A stretch of DNA of 26,338 nucleotides from Bacillota bacterium (GTDB lineage: Bacteria > Bacillota > Clostridia > Christensenellales > Aristaeellaceae). A model generated the notes under the pieces. That model was not told the origin of the DNA. It did not search any database and worked only from the letters and a program-made list of their open reading frames with translations. Each line of letters starts with the position of its first letter. The first letter of the stretch is position 1. Positions 1-7,994 of this stretch are shown one piece after another. The DNA lies in assembly GCA_023416655.1 (NCBI GenBank), contig JAEZHK010000018.1, positions 1 to 26,338 of the forward strand, in the 5' to 3' direction. The position numbers and the translations under genes are program-made.

Positions 1-149
1 CGCCGGAGCCAACTCCGACGCTGGAGCCGACGCCAGAACCGACACCGGAGCCAACCTCGACGCCCGAGCCGACGCTGGAGCCGACGCCCACGGTAGAGCC
101 GACGCCGGAGCCAACCCCGACACCCGAACCCACACCGAAACCGCAGCCC
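1..149 (+). repeat. Tandem PEPT-encoding repeat (low-complexity linker)
   Basis: Degenerate 12- and 18-base units of the form ccg-gag-cca-acN-ccg-acg encode PEPTPT/LEPTPT/VEPTPT. The unit repeats imperfectly through base 149 and continues past the left edge. Such wall-spanning Pro/Thr linkers often vary in copy number between strains. Confidence 0.8.
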
Positions 150-2399
150 AAGGTTTCGCTGGCGATATCGACGGAAGCTTGGGAGTACAAGCCGGGCGAC
201 GCGGTGCGCTATCAGGTGACGGTGGTCAACGCTGGCAATGTGCCGCTCACTAAGGTGGCGGTCACGGACGAACTGACCGGAGAGTCCGCGACCATTCAGG
301 ACCTCGCGCCTGGTGAGCAGAATGCGGTTTTCATCGATTACAAAATCCCTGCGGACGTCAAGCCAGGCGAACTGGTGAACCATGTCAAGGTCACGGCGAA
401 GCCGGAGGGCGACCTGAATGCGGTCGATGCCGAAGCGGACGCCAGCGTGACCGTCGTGGAGGGCGAGGTGGCGGTTGTGGTCGACCTGCCTTCGGACGCC
501 CAGCCCGGTGACACCGTGAAGGGTACGATCACCATCGAAAACGGCCGGTCGAAGGACCTGACCAGCCTCAAGTATACCGTCGAACCGAAGGGCGCTTCGA
601 TAAAAGGCACGGCGAAGCGTCTCAAAGCGGGCGAGAGCATTGCACTGAAGTATGAGTTCCAGCTGGCCGCGGACGAAGCGGCAGGGCCAATCACGATGGG
701 CGTGCGCGTCTCCGGGTCCTCCGGCGGCGAAGCTTTCACGCTGGACGCCGTCAAAGACGTTGAAGTCGCCCGCGCCCCCAAGCTGACCGCGGTACAGGAG
801 GCCTCCGGGTCGTCCGTCGAGCCGGGCAAGAGTATCGGCTTTGAAGTTTCCGTGACGAACGACGGCAACGTCCCGCTGACAGGGATCGAATGCGTGACCG
901 ACCTCTGGGGCATCGCCATTGACCCGAAGTCCGTCAAGCCCTCGGACAGCGCCACCATCGACGCCGAGGCGCTGAAGATCGCGCGGCTCGAGCCTGGCGA
1001 GACGGTGCGCTACGCCTATGACTACCCGGTTTCCGCCTCGGCGGACTCGGGCGAATTCGAGAACAACCTGAGCGTGACAGGCCTTGACGAACTCAGCGGG
1101 GAAAAGGTCTCCGCGCAGGCCGTCGCCGCCGTCGAACTGGCCGCGCAGCCGGAGATTTCGCTGACCCTGACGGCCGATAAGGCGCGGTACGCGCCGGGAG
1201 AGGACATCCTGTACACGCTGACCGCGGAAAACACCGGCAACGTGCCGCTGAACGGAATACACCTCAGGGACCTGATGGAAGGTCTGACGCTGACCGGCAT
1301 CGACGCCTCCGCAGACGTTGGCGCCAGGCAGCCGGGCGGCGAACCAGTGGTGAATCTGCCGCAGCTGTCCACCGGCGCGACCATCACCGCAAGCCTCACC
1401 GCCGTCGCGCCATCCGTCGAACTGGGCGATCAGGAGGTTACCGTCAAGGGCAACCGGTTTGAGTTCGCGCTGGTCAACACTGCAGAGGTTTCGGGCAAGA
1501 GCGCGAAGGACGGCGACGAGGTGACGGCCAAGGCGGACACCAGCGTGACCGTCGAGGGCGACATCGCGCTGAAGGTGGCACTCTCCGCAAGCGAAGAATC
1601 GTATCAGCCCGGCGAAATCGCCCGCGTGCTGATCCGGGTGTTGAATGACGGCGACGCGCCCCTTGAGGGCATCGCGCTGGCGAGCGGCCAGGGCCTGACG
1701 TATCAAGGCAAGGACAGCGCGTCGATTACCGTAACCGGGGCGGAAACCGGAGCGACCATCGAGCGGCTGATGCCGGGCGAGGATGTGACGCTCGAATATT
1801 CGCTGGGTATCCCCGCGGACTACGCGCAAGGCACTCTGGAAGTGAGCGCGACCGCCACGAACGCCTACGCCACGGCCGAAGGTTCGCTATCGATCCCGGT
1901 GGCGAAAGAGAAGCCGACTGGACAGGTCTTGGTGACCATGACCGCCGTCCGCGAACAGGTGATGGCGGGTGAGGCGGCGACCTTCGACGTCTCCGTCACC
2001 AACGAAAGCGAGTATACGCTGTACGCGGTTGACGTGACGGCAGGGCCCGAGGGCGGCAAGTTTACCGACCTTCCGGAGGGCGTGGAAGGCAGCGGGGGCG
2101 CTGTCCGCATTGAAGAACTTGCGGCCGGACAGACGCTGCACCTGAAATACGAGCTGCCCACCGGGGATGGAACCGCGGATGTCGCCGCGTTGGAAGCCAG
2201 CGTCACCGCCAGCGGCAAGTACGATCAGGCGGCGTCGGAGGCCGTCACCGCTTCCGCCAGCGCGGGCGTCGGCGTGACGAAGCCCGCACCCGCACCGTTC
2301 CAACTGCCGACGAACCTGATCATCATCGGCGTGGCCGCCCTGGCGCTCATGCTGGCAGCAGGCCTGATCCTGCTGGCGCGCAGGAAGAAGCAGGAATAG
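1..2399 (+). CDS. Surface-anchored repeat protein with Pro/Glu/Thr linker and Ig-like (DUF11/CARDB-type) domains, 5' partial
   Basis: The reading frame (first whole codon at base 3) is open at the left edge, so the N-terminus and signal peptide are missing; 798 residues are visible. Residues 1-49 are a Pro-Glu-Pro-Thr linker. About six Ig-like domains of roughly 105-140 residues follow, starting near residues 50, 157, 260, 383, 520 and 641. Several share a pattern of 'Y.PG..' followed about 15 residues later by 'N.GN.PL', as in DUF11/CARDB-like stalk domains. A hydrophobic segment near residues 771-791 (LIIIGVAALALMLAAG...) ends in RRKKQE, which fits a membrane anchor with a cytoplasmic positive tail. 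There is no LPXTG sorting signal. The likely role is an extracellular stalk or adhesin-type protein; no catalytic domain is visible. It converges on the minus-strand genes at a terminator. Confidence 0.85.
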   Translation, partial: PEPTPTLEPTPEPTPEPTSTPEPTLEPTPTVEPTPEPTPTPEPTPKPQPKVSLAISTEAWEYKPGDAVRYQVTVVNAGNVPLTKVAVTDELTGESATIQDLAPGEQNAVFIDYKIPADVKPGELVNHVKVTAKPEGDLNAVDAEADASVTVVEGEVAVVVDLPSDAQPGDTVKGTITIENGRSKDLTSLKYTVEPKGASIKGTAKRLKAGESIALKYEFQLAADEAAGPITMGVRVSGSSGGEAFTLDAVKDVEVARAPKLTAVQEASGSSVEPGKSIGFEVSVTNDGNVPLTGIECVTDLWGIAIDPKSVKPSDSATIDAEALKIARLEPGETVRYAYDYPVSASADSGEFENNLSVTGLDELSGEKVSAQAVAAVELAAQPEISLTLTADKARYAPGEDILYTLTAENTGNVPLNGIHLRDLMEGLTLTGIDASADVGARQPGGEPVVNLPQLSTGATITASLTAVAPSVELGDQEVTVKGNRFEFALVNTAEVSGKSAKDGDEVTAKADTSVTVEGDIALKVALSASEESYQPGEIARVLIRVLNDGDAPLEGIALASGQGLTYQGKDSASITVTGAETGATIERLMPGEDVTLEYSLGIPADYAQGTLEVSATATNAYATAEGSLSIPVAKEKPTGQVLVTMTAVREQVMAGEAATFDVSVTNESEYTLYAVDVTAGPEGGKFTDLPEGVEGSGGAVRIEELAAGQTLHLKYELPTGDGTADVAALEASVTASGKYDQAASEAVTASASAGVGVTKPAPAPFQLPTNLIIIGVAALALMLAAGLILLARRKKQE

Positions 2400-2430
2400 A
2401 CGCTTGGACGAAATCTCCTGGTGACAAAAA

Positions 2431-2470
2431 CCGGACGCCGCTTTTGACAAGCGACGTCCGGTCGTCTTTT
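2431..2470. terminator. Bidirectional intrinsic terminator between convergent genes
   Basis: CCGGACG and CGTCCGG arms, extended through one mismatch to CGCTT/AAGCG, form a hairpin at 2431-2461. It is followed by tcgtctttt on the plus strand and preceded by aaaaa (2426-2430), which gives a U-tract on the minus strand. It lies between the surface protein stop and the stop of the minus-strand membrane protein. Confidence 0.8.
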
Positions 2471-2481
2471 GAGGAAGAGGA

Positions 2482-2835
2482 TTACGGCTTGGCCGTGAAC
2501 GCGCCGAAGCCCCGCGTGGAGAACATATAGCCCGCGTAGCCCAGGATCGCCGCCAGCATCACGAGGATCAGCGCGATCCGCGCCCGCCTGAGGCTGCGGC
2601 CGAACTGCTTCTCCATGTAGTCGGGTAAGAACTTGGCGAGGACCAGCGCCAGGATGAAGTTGAGCGGGAGCATCGAGCCATCGTCCTTGATCAGGAACAG
2701 CATCGCGCCCGCCGCGGCGCCCAGCACGGCGCCCCCGATGGTCTGGTACTTCAGCCAGAGGCTTTCCTCGATTTTGGATACCTTTTCGGCCAGCGGGCCA
2801 GGCTGCGGGGTTTGGTTGTTCTGATCGTCCGGCAT
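2482..2835 (-). CDS. Small membrane protein of unknown function, three predicted TM helices
   Basis: The 117-residue protein starts at the ATG complementary to 2833-2835, behind a good ribosome site (ggaaggagag). An in-frame extension further upstream overlaps the ROK gene and is arginine-rich shadow sequence, so I rejected it. The N-terminal 25 residues are polar (Asn/Gln/Pro). Hydrophobic segments lie near residues 30-49, 55-72 and 86-105, with a basic stretch (GRSLRRAR) between the second and third. It follows the ROK regulator on the same strand after 32 bases and is probably co-transcribed with it. I do not recognise the family. A role in the regulator's response is possible but unsupported. 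Confidence 0.7.
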   Translation of the reverse strand: MPDDQNNQTPQPGPLAEKVSKIEESLWLKYQTIGGAVLGAAAGAMLFLIKDDGSMLPLNFILALVLAKFLPDYMEKQFGRSLRRARIALILVMLAAILGYAGYMFSTRGFGAFTAKP

Positions 2836-2867
2836 GAACTCTCCTTCCGGCGGCGCCTGCCGCGGCT

Positions 2868-4124
2868 TCAGGTTGTGATGGAGAAAACCTTGTCCAGGAA
2901 GTAGCTGGCGATGCCCAGCGAGTCGCCGGACGCCCCGGAGCGCGGGTAATCGATGGTGACGTTGCGCATCAGCATGCGCCCGCCGTTCTCCTCCGTGAAG
3001 GAGCGGAGCCTGCGAAGAAAGCCGTTGCCCAACCGCTCGATGCCGCCGCCGATCACGATGCGCTTGATGCCGGTCAGGCAGATGGCGCTGTAGATGCCGC
3101 GGAACAGCTTCTCGGCGATGTCGTCCACCACGCGGACCACCGCGCCCTGGCCGGATTCGTAGGCTTTCCCGATGGATTCCAGCGTCACCTGGTCGCCTTC
3201 TTCCACGTCCGGCATCGCGCGGCGCGCGCGTTCCTGGATCGCGTCCACGTTGACGTACTGTTCCAGGCACCCGCGGTTGCCGCAGACGCAGCGCTTGCCT
3301 TCGGCGTTGATGGTTACGTGGCCGATCTCGCCGGCGGTATCCTCCGCGCCCAGGAACAGGTCGCCTCCGCAAAGGATGCCCGCGCCGACGCCATCCCTTA
3401 CATAGACATACATCAAATCCCGGACTTCTTCACCCGAGGCGTCCATCTCCTTTTTCTCACCGTAGGCGTGCGCCATCGACGAATTGCCGAAGAACAGCGG
3501 CACGCCGATCTGCTTTTCCAGTTCCGACATCACCGCGCGGGAGAAGGAGACGTGCAGCGCCGACAGCGAATAGGCGTCCTTTTCCTGAACGAAGATGCCC
3601 GGCGACGTGACGCACACGGCGATCGCCTTCTTTGGGTCAAACACGCGGGACTTTTCCAGCGCGCCCTTCAAAAGGTTCGCGTAATCCTCGCCGGTGTCCG
3701 GGTTGCCGTCGGATTCCGGGTCGTCGTCCTCGTAGCCGCCGTACTGGTCGGAGGCGTGGGGGAAGAAAAGCGTCTCCACGGGCTTCAAATTGAGGTCGTA
3801 CACCACGAACTGCGCGCCCCAGCGGTTCAGCGCGAAGACCGGAAGCTGGCGGCTTTCTGGGCGGATGCGCAGGTTGATGGGCTTGCGGCCGATGTGGTAA
3901 GTCTTGGCGGGGCCGGTCTCAAAAAACAGACCCATCTGGACCAGCTCGTCCACCAGCGCGGACACAGTCGCCGCGCTCAGGCCCGTGGACCTTGCGAGCT
4001 GCACCCTGGTCATCTCGCCCTGCCTGTGCAGTTCCAGGAAGATGCGCTTCAGGTTTTCTTCTTTGATGGCCTGCTGCGCCGGAGGCCTTGCATCGCACAT
4101 CATCCCGCCCGGAAGGTATTTCAT
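2868..4124 (-). CDS. ROK-family transcriptional regulator (NagC/Mlc/XylR type)
   Basis: 418 residues, normal for ROK repressors. The N-terminus has a winged helix-turn-helix near residues 25-65 (MTRVQLARSTGLSAATVSAL...). A ROK/sugar-kinase fold follows, with the zinc-site signature GEIGH...C-x-C-G-x2-G-C-x-E (seen as CVCGNRGCLEQ). Where ROK kinases have an Asn-Asp-Ala motif carrying the catalytic Asp, this protein has Asn-Ser-Ser (GNSSMAHAYGE), which fits sugar sensing without kinase activity. It is divergent from the NagB-like/ABC transporter operon with 360 bases between them, so it is the obvious local regulator. The inducer is inferred to be a sugar or amino-sugar phosphate. The ATG at 4124 has a modest upstream site, gagagga. 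Confidence 0.9.
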   Translation of the reverse strand: MKYLPGGMMCDARPPAQQAIKEENLKRIFLELHRQGEMTRVQLARSTGLSAATVSALVDELVQMGLFFETGPAKTYHIGRKPINLRIRPESRQLPVFALNRWGAQFVVYDLNLKPVETLFFPHASDQYGGYEDDDPESDGNPDTGEDYANLLKGALEKSRVFDPKKAIAVCVTSPGIFVQEKDAYSLSALHVSFSRAVMSELEKQIGVPLFFGNSSMAHAYGEKKEMDASGEEVRDLMYVYVRDGVGAGILCGGDLFLGAEDTAGEIGHVTINAEGKRCVCGNRGCLEQYVNVDAIQERARRAMPDVEEGDQVTLESIGKAYESGQGAVVRVVDDIAEKLFRGIYSAICLTGIKRIVIGGGIERLGNGFLRRLRSFTEENGGRMLMRNVTIDYPRSGASGDSLGIASYFLDKVFSITT

Positions 4125-4143
4125 AAAATGCGGTCCGTCCTCT

Positions 4144-4157
4144 CACCAAATTCGGTG
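4144..4157. promoter_or_regulatory. Candidate ROK operator in regulator leader (CACC-N6-GGTG)
   Basis: CACCAAATTCGGTG is a near-perfect inverted repeat between the predicted minus-strand start point and the ROK start codon. Its right half, ATTCGGTG, recurs at 4418-4425 just downstream of the plus-strand promoter. Both positions suit repression of the two divergent units. Assignment to the ROK protein is inference. Confidence 0.35.
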
Positions 4158-4193
4158 CAACTGCACAGCGTATTTAAGTCAACCGGTGAAGTA

Positions 4194-4199
4194 ATTATA
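4194..4199 (-). promoter_or_regulatory. Predicted -10 of ROK regulator promoter
   Basis: A perfect TATAAT on the minus strand (ATTATA on plus) lies about 70 bases upstream of the ROK start codon. The -35 at the expected distance is weak (TGGCAA). Confidence 0.45.
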
Positions 4200-4376
4200 G
4201 TACACATCCGCGAAGATTGCCAGCGGATTGTATTAAGAAATCATCCGTATGGAGGGATTGTGTCCAGGTTTTCGCCTATTTTTCGGAAGGTCGCGTCGTT
4301 CAGGACGTTATGCAACAGGATTGCCGATGGAATTCAAAGAATCTCGTCCATGTGTAAAGTTTTTTGAGTTTTGTGA

Positions 4377-4405
4377 TTGACAACTCGCCCGCGTGGTGCC
4401 ATAAT
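4377..4405 (+). promoter_or_regulatory. Sigma-70-type promoter of NagB-like/CUT2 operon
   Basis: A perfect TTGACA at 4377-4382, a 17-base spacer and CATAAT at 4400-4405 form a strong housekeeping promoter. It predicts a start near 4412 and a leader of about 73 bases before the gene at 4485. The region 4125-4484 is distinctly AT-rich and holds no convincing gene. Confidence 0.8.
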
Positions 4406-4484
4406 ATGACTATATTCATTCGGTGGTCGTATTAATTGGGATGCGCCCTGTACGGCCGCAAATTGACTACCAGGAGGTAAGGCT

Positions 4485-5435
4485 ATGGACATGGTCTCCA
4501 CGCTCAAGGGCTCCTATTTTGAGGAGGTCTTCCCCAAAGGCTGGGACATCGAACGCATCAAGTCCTGCATTTCCAATCCGCCGGAGCGCGTTGGCGAGGC
4601 GCAGCCCTTCTGGAACGGAGCTTTCCGCCCCGTTCCGTGCGACAGCCTGGAGGAATTCGGCGCGTACATGGGCCATGAGATGGCCGTGCAGATCAAAAAG
4701 GCCCGGGACGAGGGCCGGGAACTGATCATGATCCTCCCGGTAGGCCCGATGGGCATGTACAAATGGGCGGTGTATTTCCTCACGGAATGGAATGTCGGTT
4801 GCACCCACGTACATACGTTTAATATGGATGAATGGAGCGACGAAAACGGCAGCACGCTGTCGCCGGAGGATCCGGCCGCGTTCCAGAACGCCATGACCGG
4901 CGCGTTCTTTGCGCCGCTGGGGGCGCTCACCGTGCCGGAAGCCCAGCGCAATTTCGCCACCCGGGAGAATCTTCCCACCTACGCGGGCAAGATCGAGGCG
5001 CTGCGCGCGCGGGGCGCAAGGCAGGTGCTGGTCTACGGCATCGGCCGCGTTTGTCACATCGCGTTCTGGGAACCCCACTTCGCGCTGGAAGTTGAATCCG
5101 ACGAAGAATGGATGAAGTCCACGCACCGCCTGGGCGCGAGGCTCCACCCGCTGACCATCGAGCAGAACGCCATCACCAGCTTTCGGAGTGCCTGGCCGCT
5201 GATTCCCTGCTACGCCAATACCGTCGGCCCGAAGCTGCTGTTCTCGTCCGACTACGCCATCGGCGGCGCGGACGGCGTGTTCTCCCGCGGCATGCAGTGG
5301 CAGGGCATGAGCTTCTGGATGACCCTTCGCTACGGACCGACCCGTTTTGTGACCTCCAGCTACATCCCGACCCTGCCCGGCAAGCTCTTCTTCCTTCGGG
5401 AGCTGGCCGGTCCCCTCGCGGCCGACACCAACTGA
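4485..5435 (+). CDS. Glucosamine-6-phosphate isomerase/deaminase-like protein (NagB/6PGL fold) with altered catalytic motif
   Basis: 316 residues; the start has an excellent site (aggagg, 7-base spacing). Two NagB hallmarks are visible: TFNMDEW with Asp115, matching the TFNMDEY motif of E. coli NagB, and GIGRVCHIAFWEP at 185-197, matching GxGxDGHIAFNEP. His191 and Glu196 are kept, but the Asp of the DGH motif is Val189, the Gly is Cys190 and the Asn before Glu is Trp195. It is about 50 residues longer than E. coli NagB (266). First gene of the operon, divergent from the ROK regulator. It probably acts on a phosphorylated or free sugar with an aldose/ketose isomerisation step. The lost Asp makes standard glucosamine-6-phosphate deamination uncertain. 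Confidence 0.8.
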   Translation: MDMVSTLKGSYFEEVFPKGWDIERIKSCISNPPERVGEAQPFWNGAFRPVPCDSLEEFGAYMGHEMAVQIKKARDEGRELIMILPVGPMGMYKWAVYFLTEWNVGCTHVHTFNMDEWSDENGSTLSPEDPAAFQNAMTGAFFAPLGALTVPEAQRNFATRENLPTYAGKIEALRARGARQVLVYGIGRVCHIAFWEPHFALEVESDEEWMKSTHRLGARLHPLTIEQNAITSFRSAWPLIPCYANTVGPKLLFSSDYAIGGADGVFSRGMQWQGMSFWMTLRYGPTRFVTSSYIPTLPGKLFFLRELAGPLAADTN

Positions 5436-5468
5436 CGTTTCGACACCCGAGGAAAGGATGAGGCGTCC

Positions 5469-6962
5469 GTGAACGAAGAGCGTCCCGCCCTTTTGGAGAT
5501 GCAAGGCATCACGAAGGCGTTCCCAGGCGTGCTGGCGCTGAATGACGTCGACCTTACCGTGCACGCGGGCCGCGTGCTCGCGCTGGTCGGCGAAAACGGC
5601 GCGGGCAAGTCCACCCTGATGAAGGTGCTCTCCGGCGTGTACAGGATGGACAGGGGCGAGATCCATTTGGACGGGAAGCCCGTCGAGATCACAAGCCCGC
5701 TCTCCTCCCAGCACCTGGGCATCTCCATCATCTACCAGGAATTCAACCTTTTGAACAACATGTCCGTGGCCGAGAACATCTTCGTGGGCCGCGAGCCGAA
5801 AAACCGGGCCGGGTTCGTGGACAAGAAGGCGCAGCGGGCCGAGGCCGAGAAACTCCTGCAGGAGGTCGGCCTCGCCATCGACCCGGACACCCGGGTGAAG
5901 CGGCTTTCGACCGCGCAGAAGCAGATGATCGAGGTGGCCAAGGCGCTCTCCTTCAACGCGCGCATCATCATCATGGACGAGCCCACATCCTCCCTGACCG
6001 ACCGGGAGACCGAGACGCTCTTTGGCATCATCCGCAAGCTCCGGACAAAGGGCGTCGCCATCGTGTTCATCTCCCACCGCATGAACGAGATCTTCGAAAT
6101 CTCCGACGAGATCGCCGTCATGCGGGACGGGGAGATGATGGAGAAGATGGTCACGAGCCTGGTCACCGAGCAGGACGTCATCGCCGCGATGGTCGGCCGG
6201 GAGGTCAAGAACCTGTTCGTCAAGGATCAGGTGCCCATTGGGGACGTGGCGCTCGAGGTCAAAAACATTTCCACCAGGAACTTTTTGAAGGACATCTCCT
6301 TTTCCGTCCGCTCGGGCGAAATCGTGGGCTTCGCCGGGCTCGTGGGCGCGGGGCGCAGCGAGGTCATGCGGGCGGTCTTCGGCATCGACCCCAGGGAGAC
6401 CGGCGAGATTTTCGTGAAGGGCCGGAAGACGGCCATCCATTCCACCGTCGACGCGCTCCGCGCCGGGCTCGGTTTTGTGCCCGAGGACCGCAAGGAACAG
6501 GGCCTGATCCTGGGCATGACCGTCAAGCGCAACATGACGCTGGCGGCGCTTAAAAAGGTCGCCCGCAGCTGGTTCATCGACCGCGGCTCGGAGGATCGCC
6601 TGACGGACCAGTACGTCGCGTCGCTGCGCGTCAAGACCCCTTCCCGCGAGCAGCGTGTTATGAACCTTTCGGGCGGCAACCAGCAGAAGGTGGTCATCGC
6701 CAAGTGGATGGCGACGAGACCGGCGATCCTGATCCTGGACGAACCCACCCGCGGCATCGACGTGGGCGCGAAGAAGGAGATTCACGCGCTGATGAGCCAG
6801 CTCGCGGGGCAGGGCGTCGCCATCATTATGATTTCGTCGGAGCTGCCGGAGATCCTGGGCATGAGCGACCGGATCGTCGTGATGCACGAGGGCAGGATCA
6901 AGGGCGTACTGAACCGCGGGGACGCCAGTCAGACGGCCATCATGAAGATGGCGGTATCCTAA
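5469..6962 (+). CDS. Sugar ABC transporter ATP-binding protein, CUT2 family (RbsA/MglA-like), transporter 1
   Basis: 497 residues with two fused nucleotide-binding domains, the usual CUT2 architecture. Domain 1 has Walker A GENGAGKST (41-49), signature LSTAQKQ and Walker B IIIMDEPT. Domain 2 has the degenerate Walker A GLVGAGRSE, the signature LSGGNQQK (near 400) and ILILDEPTRGIDVGAK. The start is GTG at 5469, preceded by gaggaaagg; the ATG at 5458 is in another frame and hits a stop at once. It energises import of a sugar or sugar-like compound together with the permease 16 bases downstream and the following binding protein. The CUT2 family is clear; the substrate is not readable from the sequence. 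Confidence 0.95.
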   Translation: MNEERPALLEMQGITKAFPGVLALNDVDLTVHAGRVLALVGENGAGKSTLMKVLSGVYRMDRGEIHLDGKPVEITSPLSSQHLGISIIYQEFNLLNNMSVAENIFVGREPKNRAGFVDKKAQRAEAEKLLQEVGLAIDPDTRVKRLSTAQKQMIEVAKALSFNARIIIMDEPTSSLTDRETETLFGIIRKLRTKGVAIVFISHRMNEIFEISDEIAVMRDGEMMEKMVTSLVTEQDVIAAMVGREVKNLFVKDQVPIGDVALEVKNISTRNFLKDISFSVRSGEIVGFAGLVGAGRSEVMRAVFGIDPRETGEIFVKGRKTAIHSTVDALRAGLGFVPEDRKEQGLILGMTVKRNMTLAALKKVARSWFIDRGSEDRLTDQYVASLRVKTPSREQRVMNLSGGNQQKVVIAKWMATRPAILILDEPTRGIDVGAKKEIHALMSQLAGQGVAIIMISSELPEILGMSDRIVVMHEGRIKGVLNRGDASQTAIMKMAVS

Positions 6963-6978
6963 CGGGAGGGTGAAAGCC

Positions 6979-7941
6979 ATGGTGCAAAAGGCGGGCCTGA
7001 ATCCGGGCAAAAAGCTGGTGCAGCGTTCCTCGACGATCTCGATCTTTTTGATCCTCGTGGTGATGTGCGCGATCATGGCGGCCGTGTCGCCCGCGTTTAT
7101 CAAGATCTCCAACATCCTGTCGACCGCCCGCTCATTCTCCGCCATCGCCGTCGCCGGCATTGGCGTCAGCATGATCATCATCACCGGCGGCATCGACCTC
7201 TCCATTGGCTCGGCTTACGGCCTCGCGGGCGTGATCTCCGCGATGCTGGTGGTTTCGGGCATGCCACTCATCCCCGGCATCCTGGGCGGCATGCTGCTGG
7301 GCTCCGTCGTGGGTGTGCTCAACGGCCTGATGGTGGTGTACCTGAAGCTGCCGCCGTTCATCGCGACGATGGGCACCATGCAGATCGCGCGCGGCGTCTG
7401 CTACATCATTACCCAGGGCTACCCGGTCAACAACCTGCCGGTGGAGTACACGGTGCTGGGGCAGGGCTACCTGCTCGGCGTCCCGGTGCCGATCTGGGTG
7501 ATGGTCTTTGTCGCGATCCTGTTCGCCATCTTTCTCAACATGACCACCACCGGCCGCAGAATCTTCGCGCTGGGTGGCAACGAGGAAGCCACGCGCATTT
7601 CGGGCATCAACACCAAGCGGCTCAAGGTATTGGTCTACACACTGGGCGCGGCGCTGGCGGGCCTCGCGGGCATCATCACCGCCTCGAAGTTGGGTGTGGG
7701 CCAGCCCACCGCGGGCATCGGCTTTGAGATGGACGCCATCGCGGCGGTGGTCATCGGCGGCGCGTCGCTTTCGGGCGGCGAGGGCACCGTTACCGGCACG
7801 ATCATCGGCGCGGCCATCATCGGCGTCCTTCGAAACGCGCTGGTGCTGCTCGCCGTCGATTCCTACTGGCAGACGCTGATCATCGGCTGCGTCATCATCC
7901 TGGCCGTCACCATCGACCAGCTGCGCAAAGGTCGAAAGTAA
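6979..7941 (+). CDS. Sugar ABC transporter permease, CUT2 family (RbsC-like), transporter 1
   Basis: 320 residues, highly hydrophobic, with eight to ten membrane segments. It has the RbsC-family motif IITGGIDLSIGS near residues 70-80 and the conserved GRRIFALGGNEEATRISGI cytoplasmic segment that contacts the ATPase. I chose ATG 6979 over GTG 6970 because the ribosome site gggaggg (6964-6970) overlaps the GTG and sits 8 bases before the ATG. CUT2 permeases work as homodimers, so one permease gene is enough. It lies between ATPase and binding-protein genes of the same transporter. Confidence 0.95.
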   Translation: MVQKAGLNPGKKLVQRSSTISIFLILVVMCAIMAAVSPAFIKISNILSTARSFSAIAVAGIGVSMIIITGGIDLSIGSAYGLAGVISAMLVVSGMPLIPGILGGMLLGSVVGVLNGLMVVYLKLPPFIATMGTMQIARGVCYIITQGYPVNNLPVEYTVLGQGYLLGVPVPIWVMVFVAILFAIFLNMTTTGRRIFALGGNEEATRISGINTKRLKVLVYTLGAALAGLAGIITASKLGVGQPTAGIGFEMDAIAAVVIGGASLSGGEGTVTGTIIGAAIIGVLRNALVLLAVDSYWQTLIIGCVIILAVTIDQLRKGRK

Positions 7942-7994
7942 CCCGTCGATCCTTCCGGCTTCACCGCCGGGAGAATATAGAAGGAGGAAGGACC

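Noticed and set aside
1..149. CRISPR-like or satellite array at the left edge
   Set aside because: The repeats are in frame and encode a Pro/Glu/Thr linker; there are no unique spacers.
2836..3372. Upstream extension of the small membrane protein frame
   Set aside because: The added residues are almost all Arg, Gly, Pro and Gln and overlap the ROK gene; a good ribosome site precedes the internal ATG at 2835.
4423..4725. Short frame beginning in the leader of the NagB-like gene
   Set aside because: It runs through the NagB-like gene in another frame with no ribosome site; the gene at 4485 has an ideal one.
4467..7205. Very long minus-strand open frame (about 900 codons) opposite the NagB-like and ATPase genes
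   Set aside because: It is rich in His, Arg and Asp in a pattern mirroring the plus-strand codons, has no domain signature, and the plus-strand genes have clear motifs and ribosome sites.
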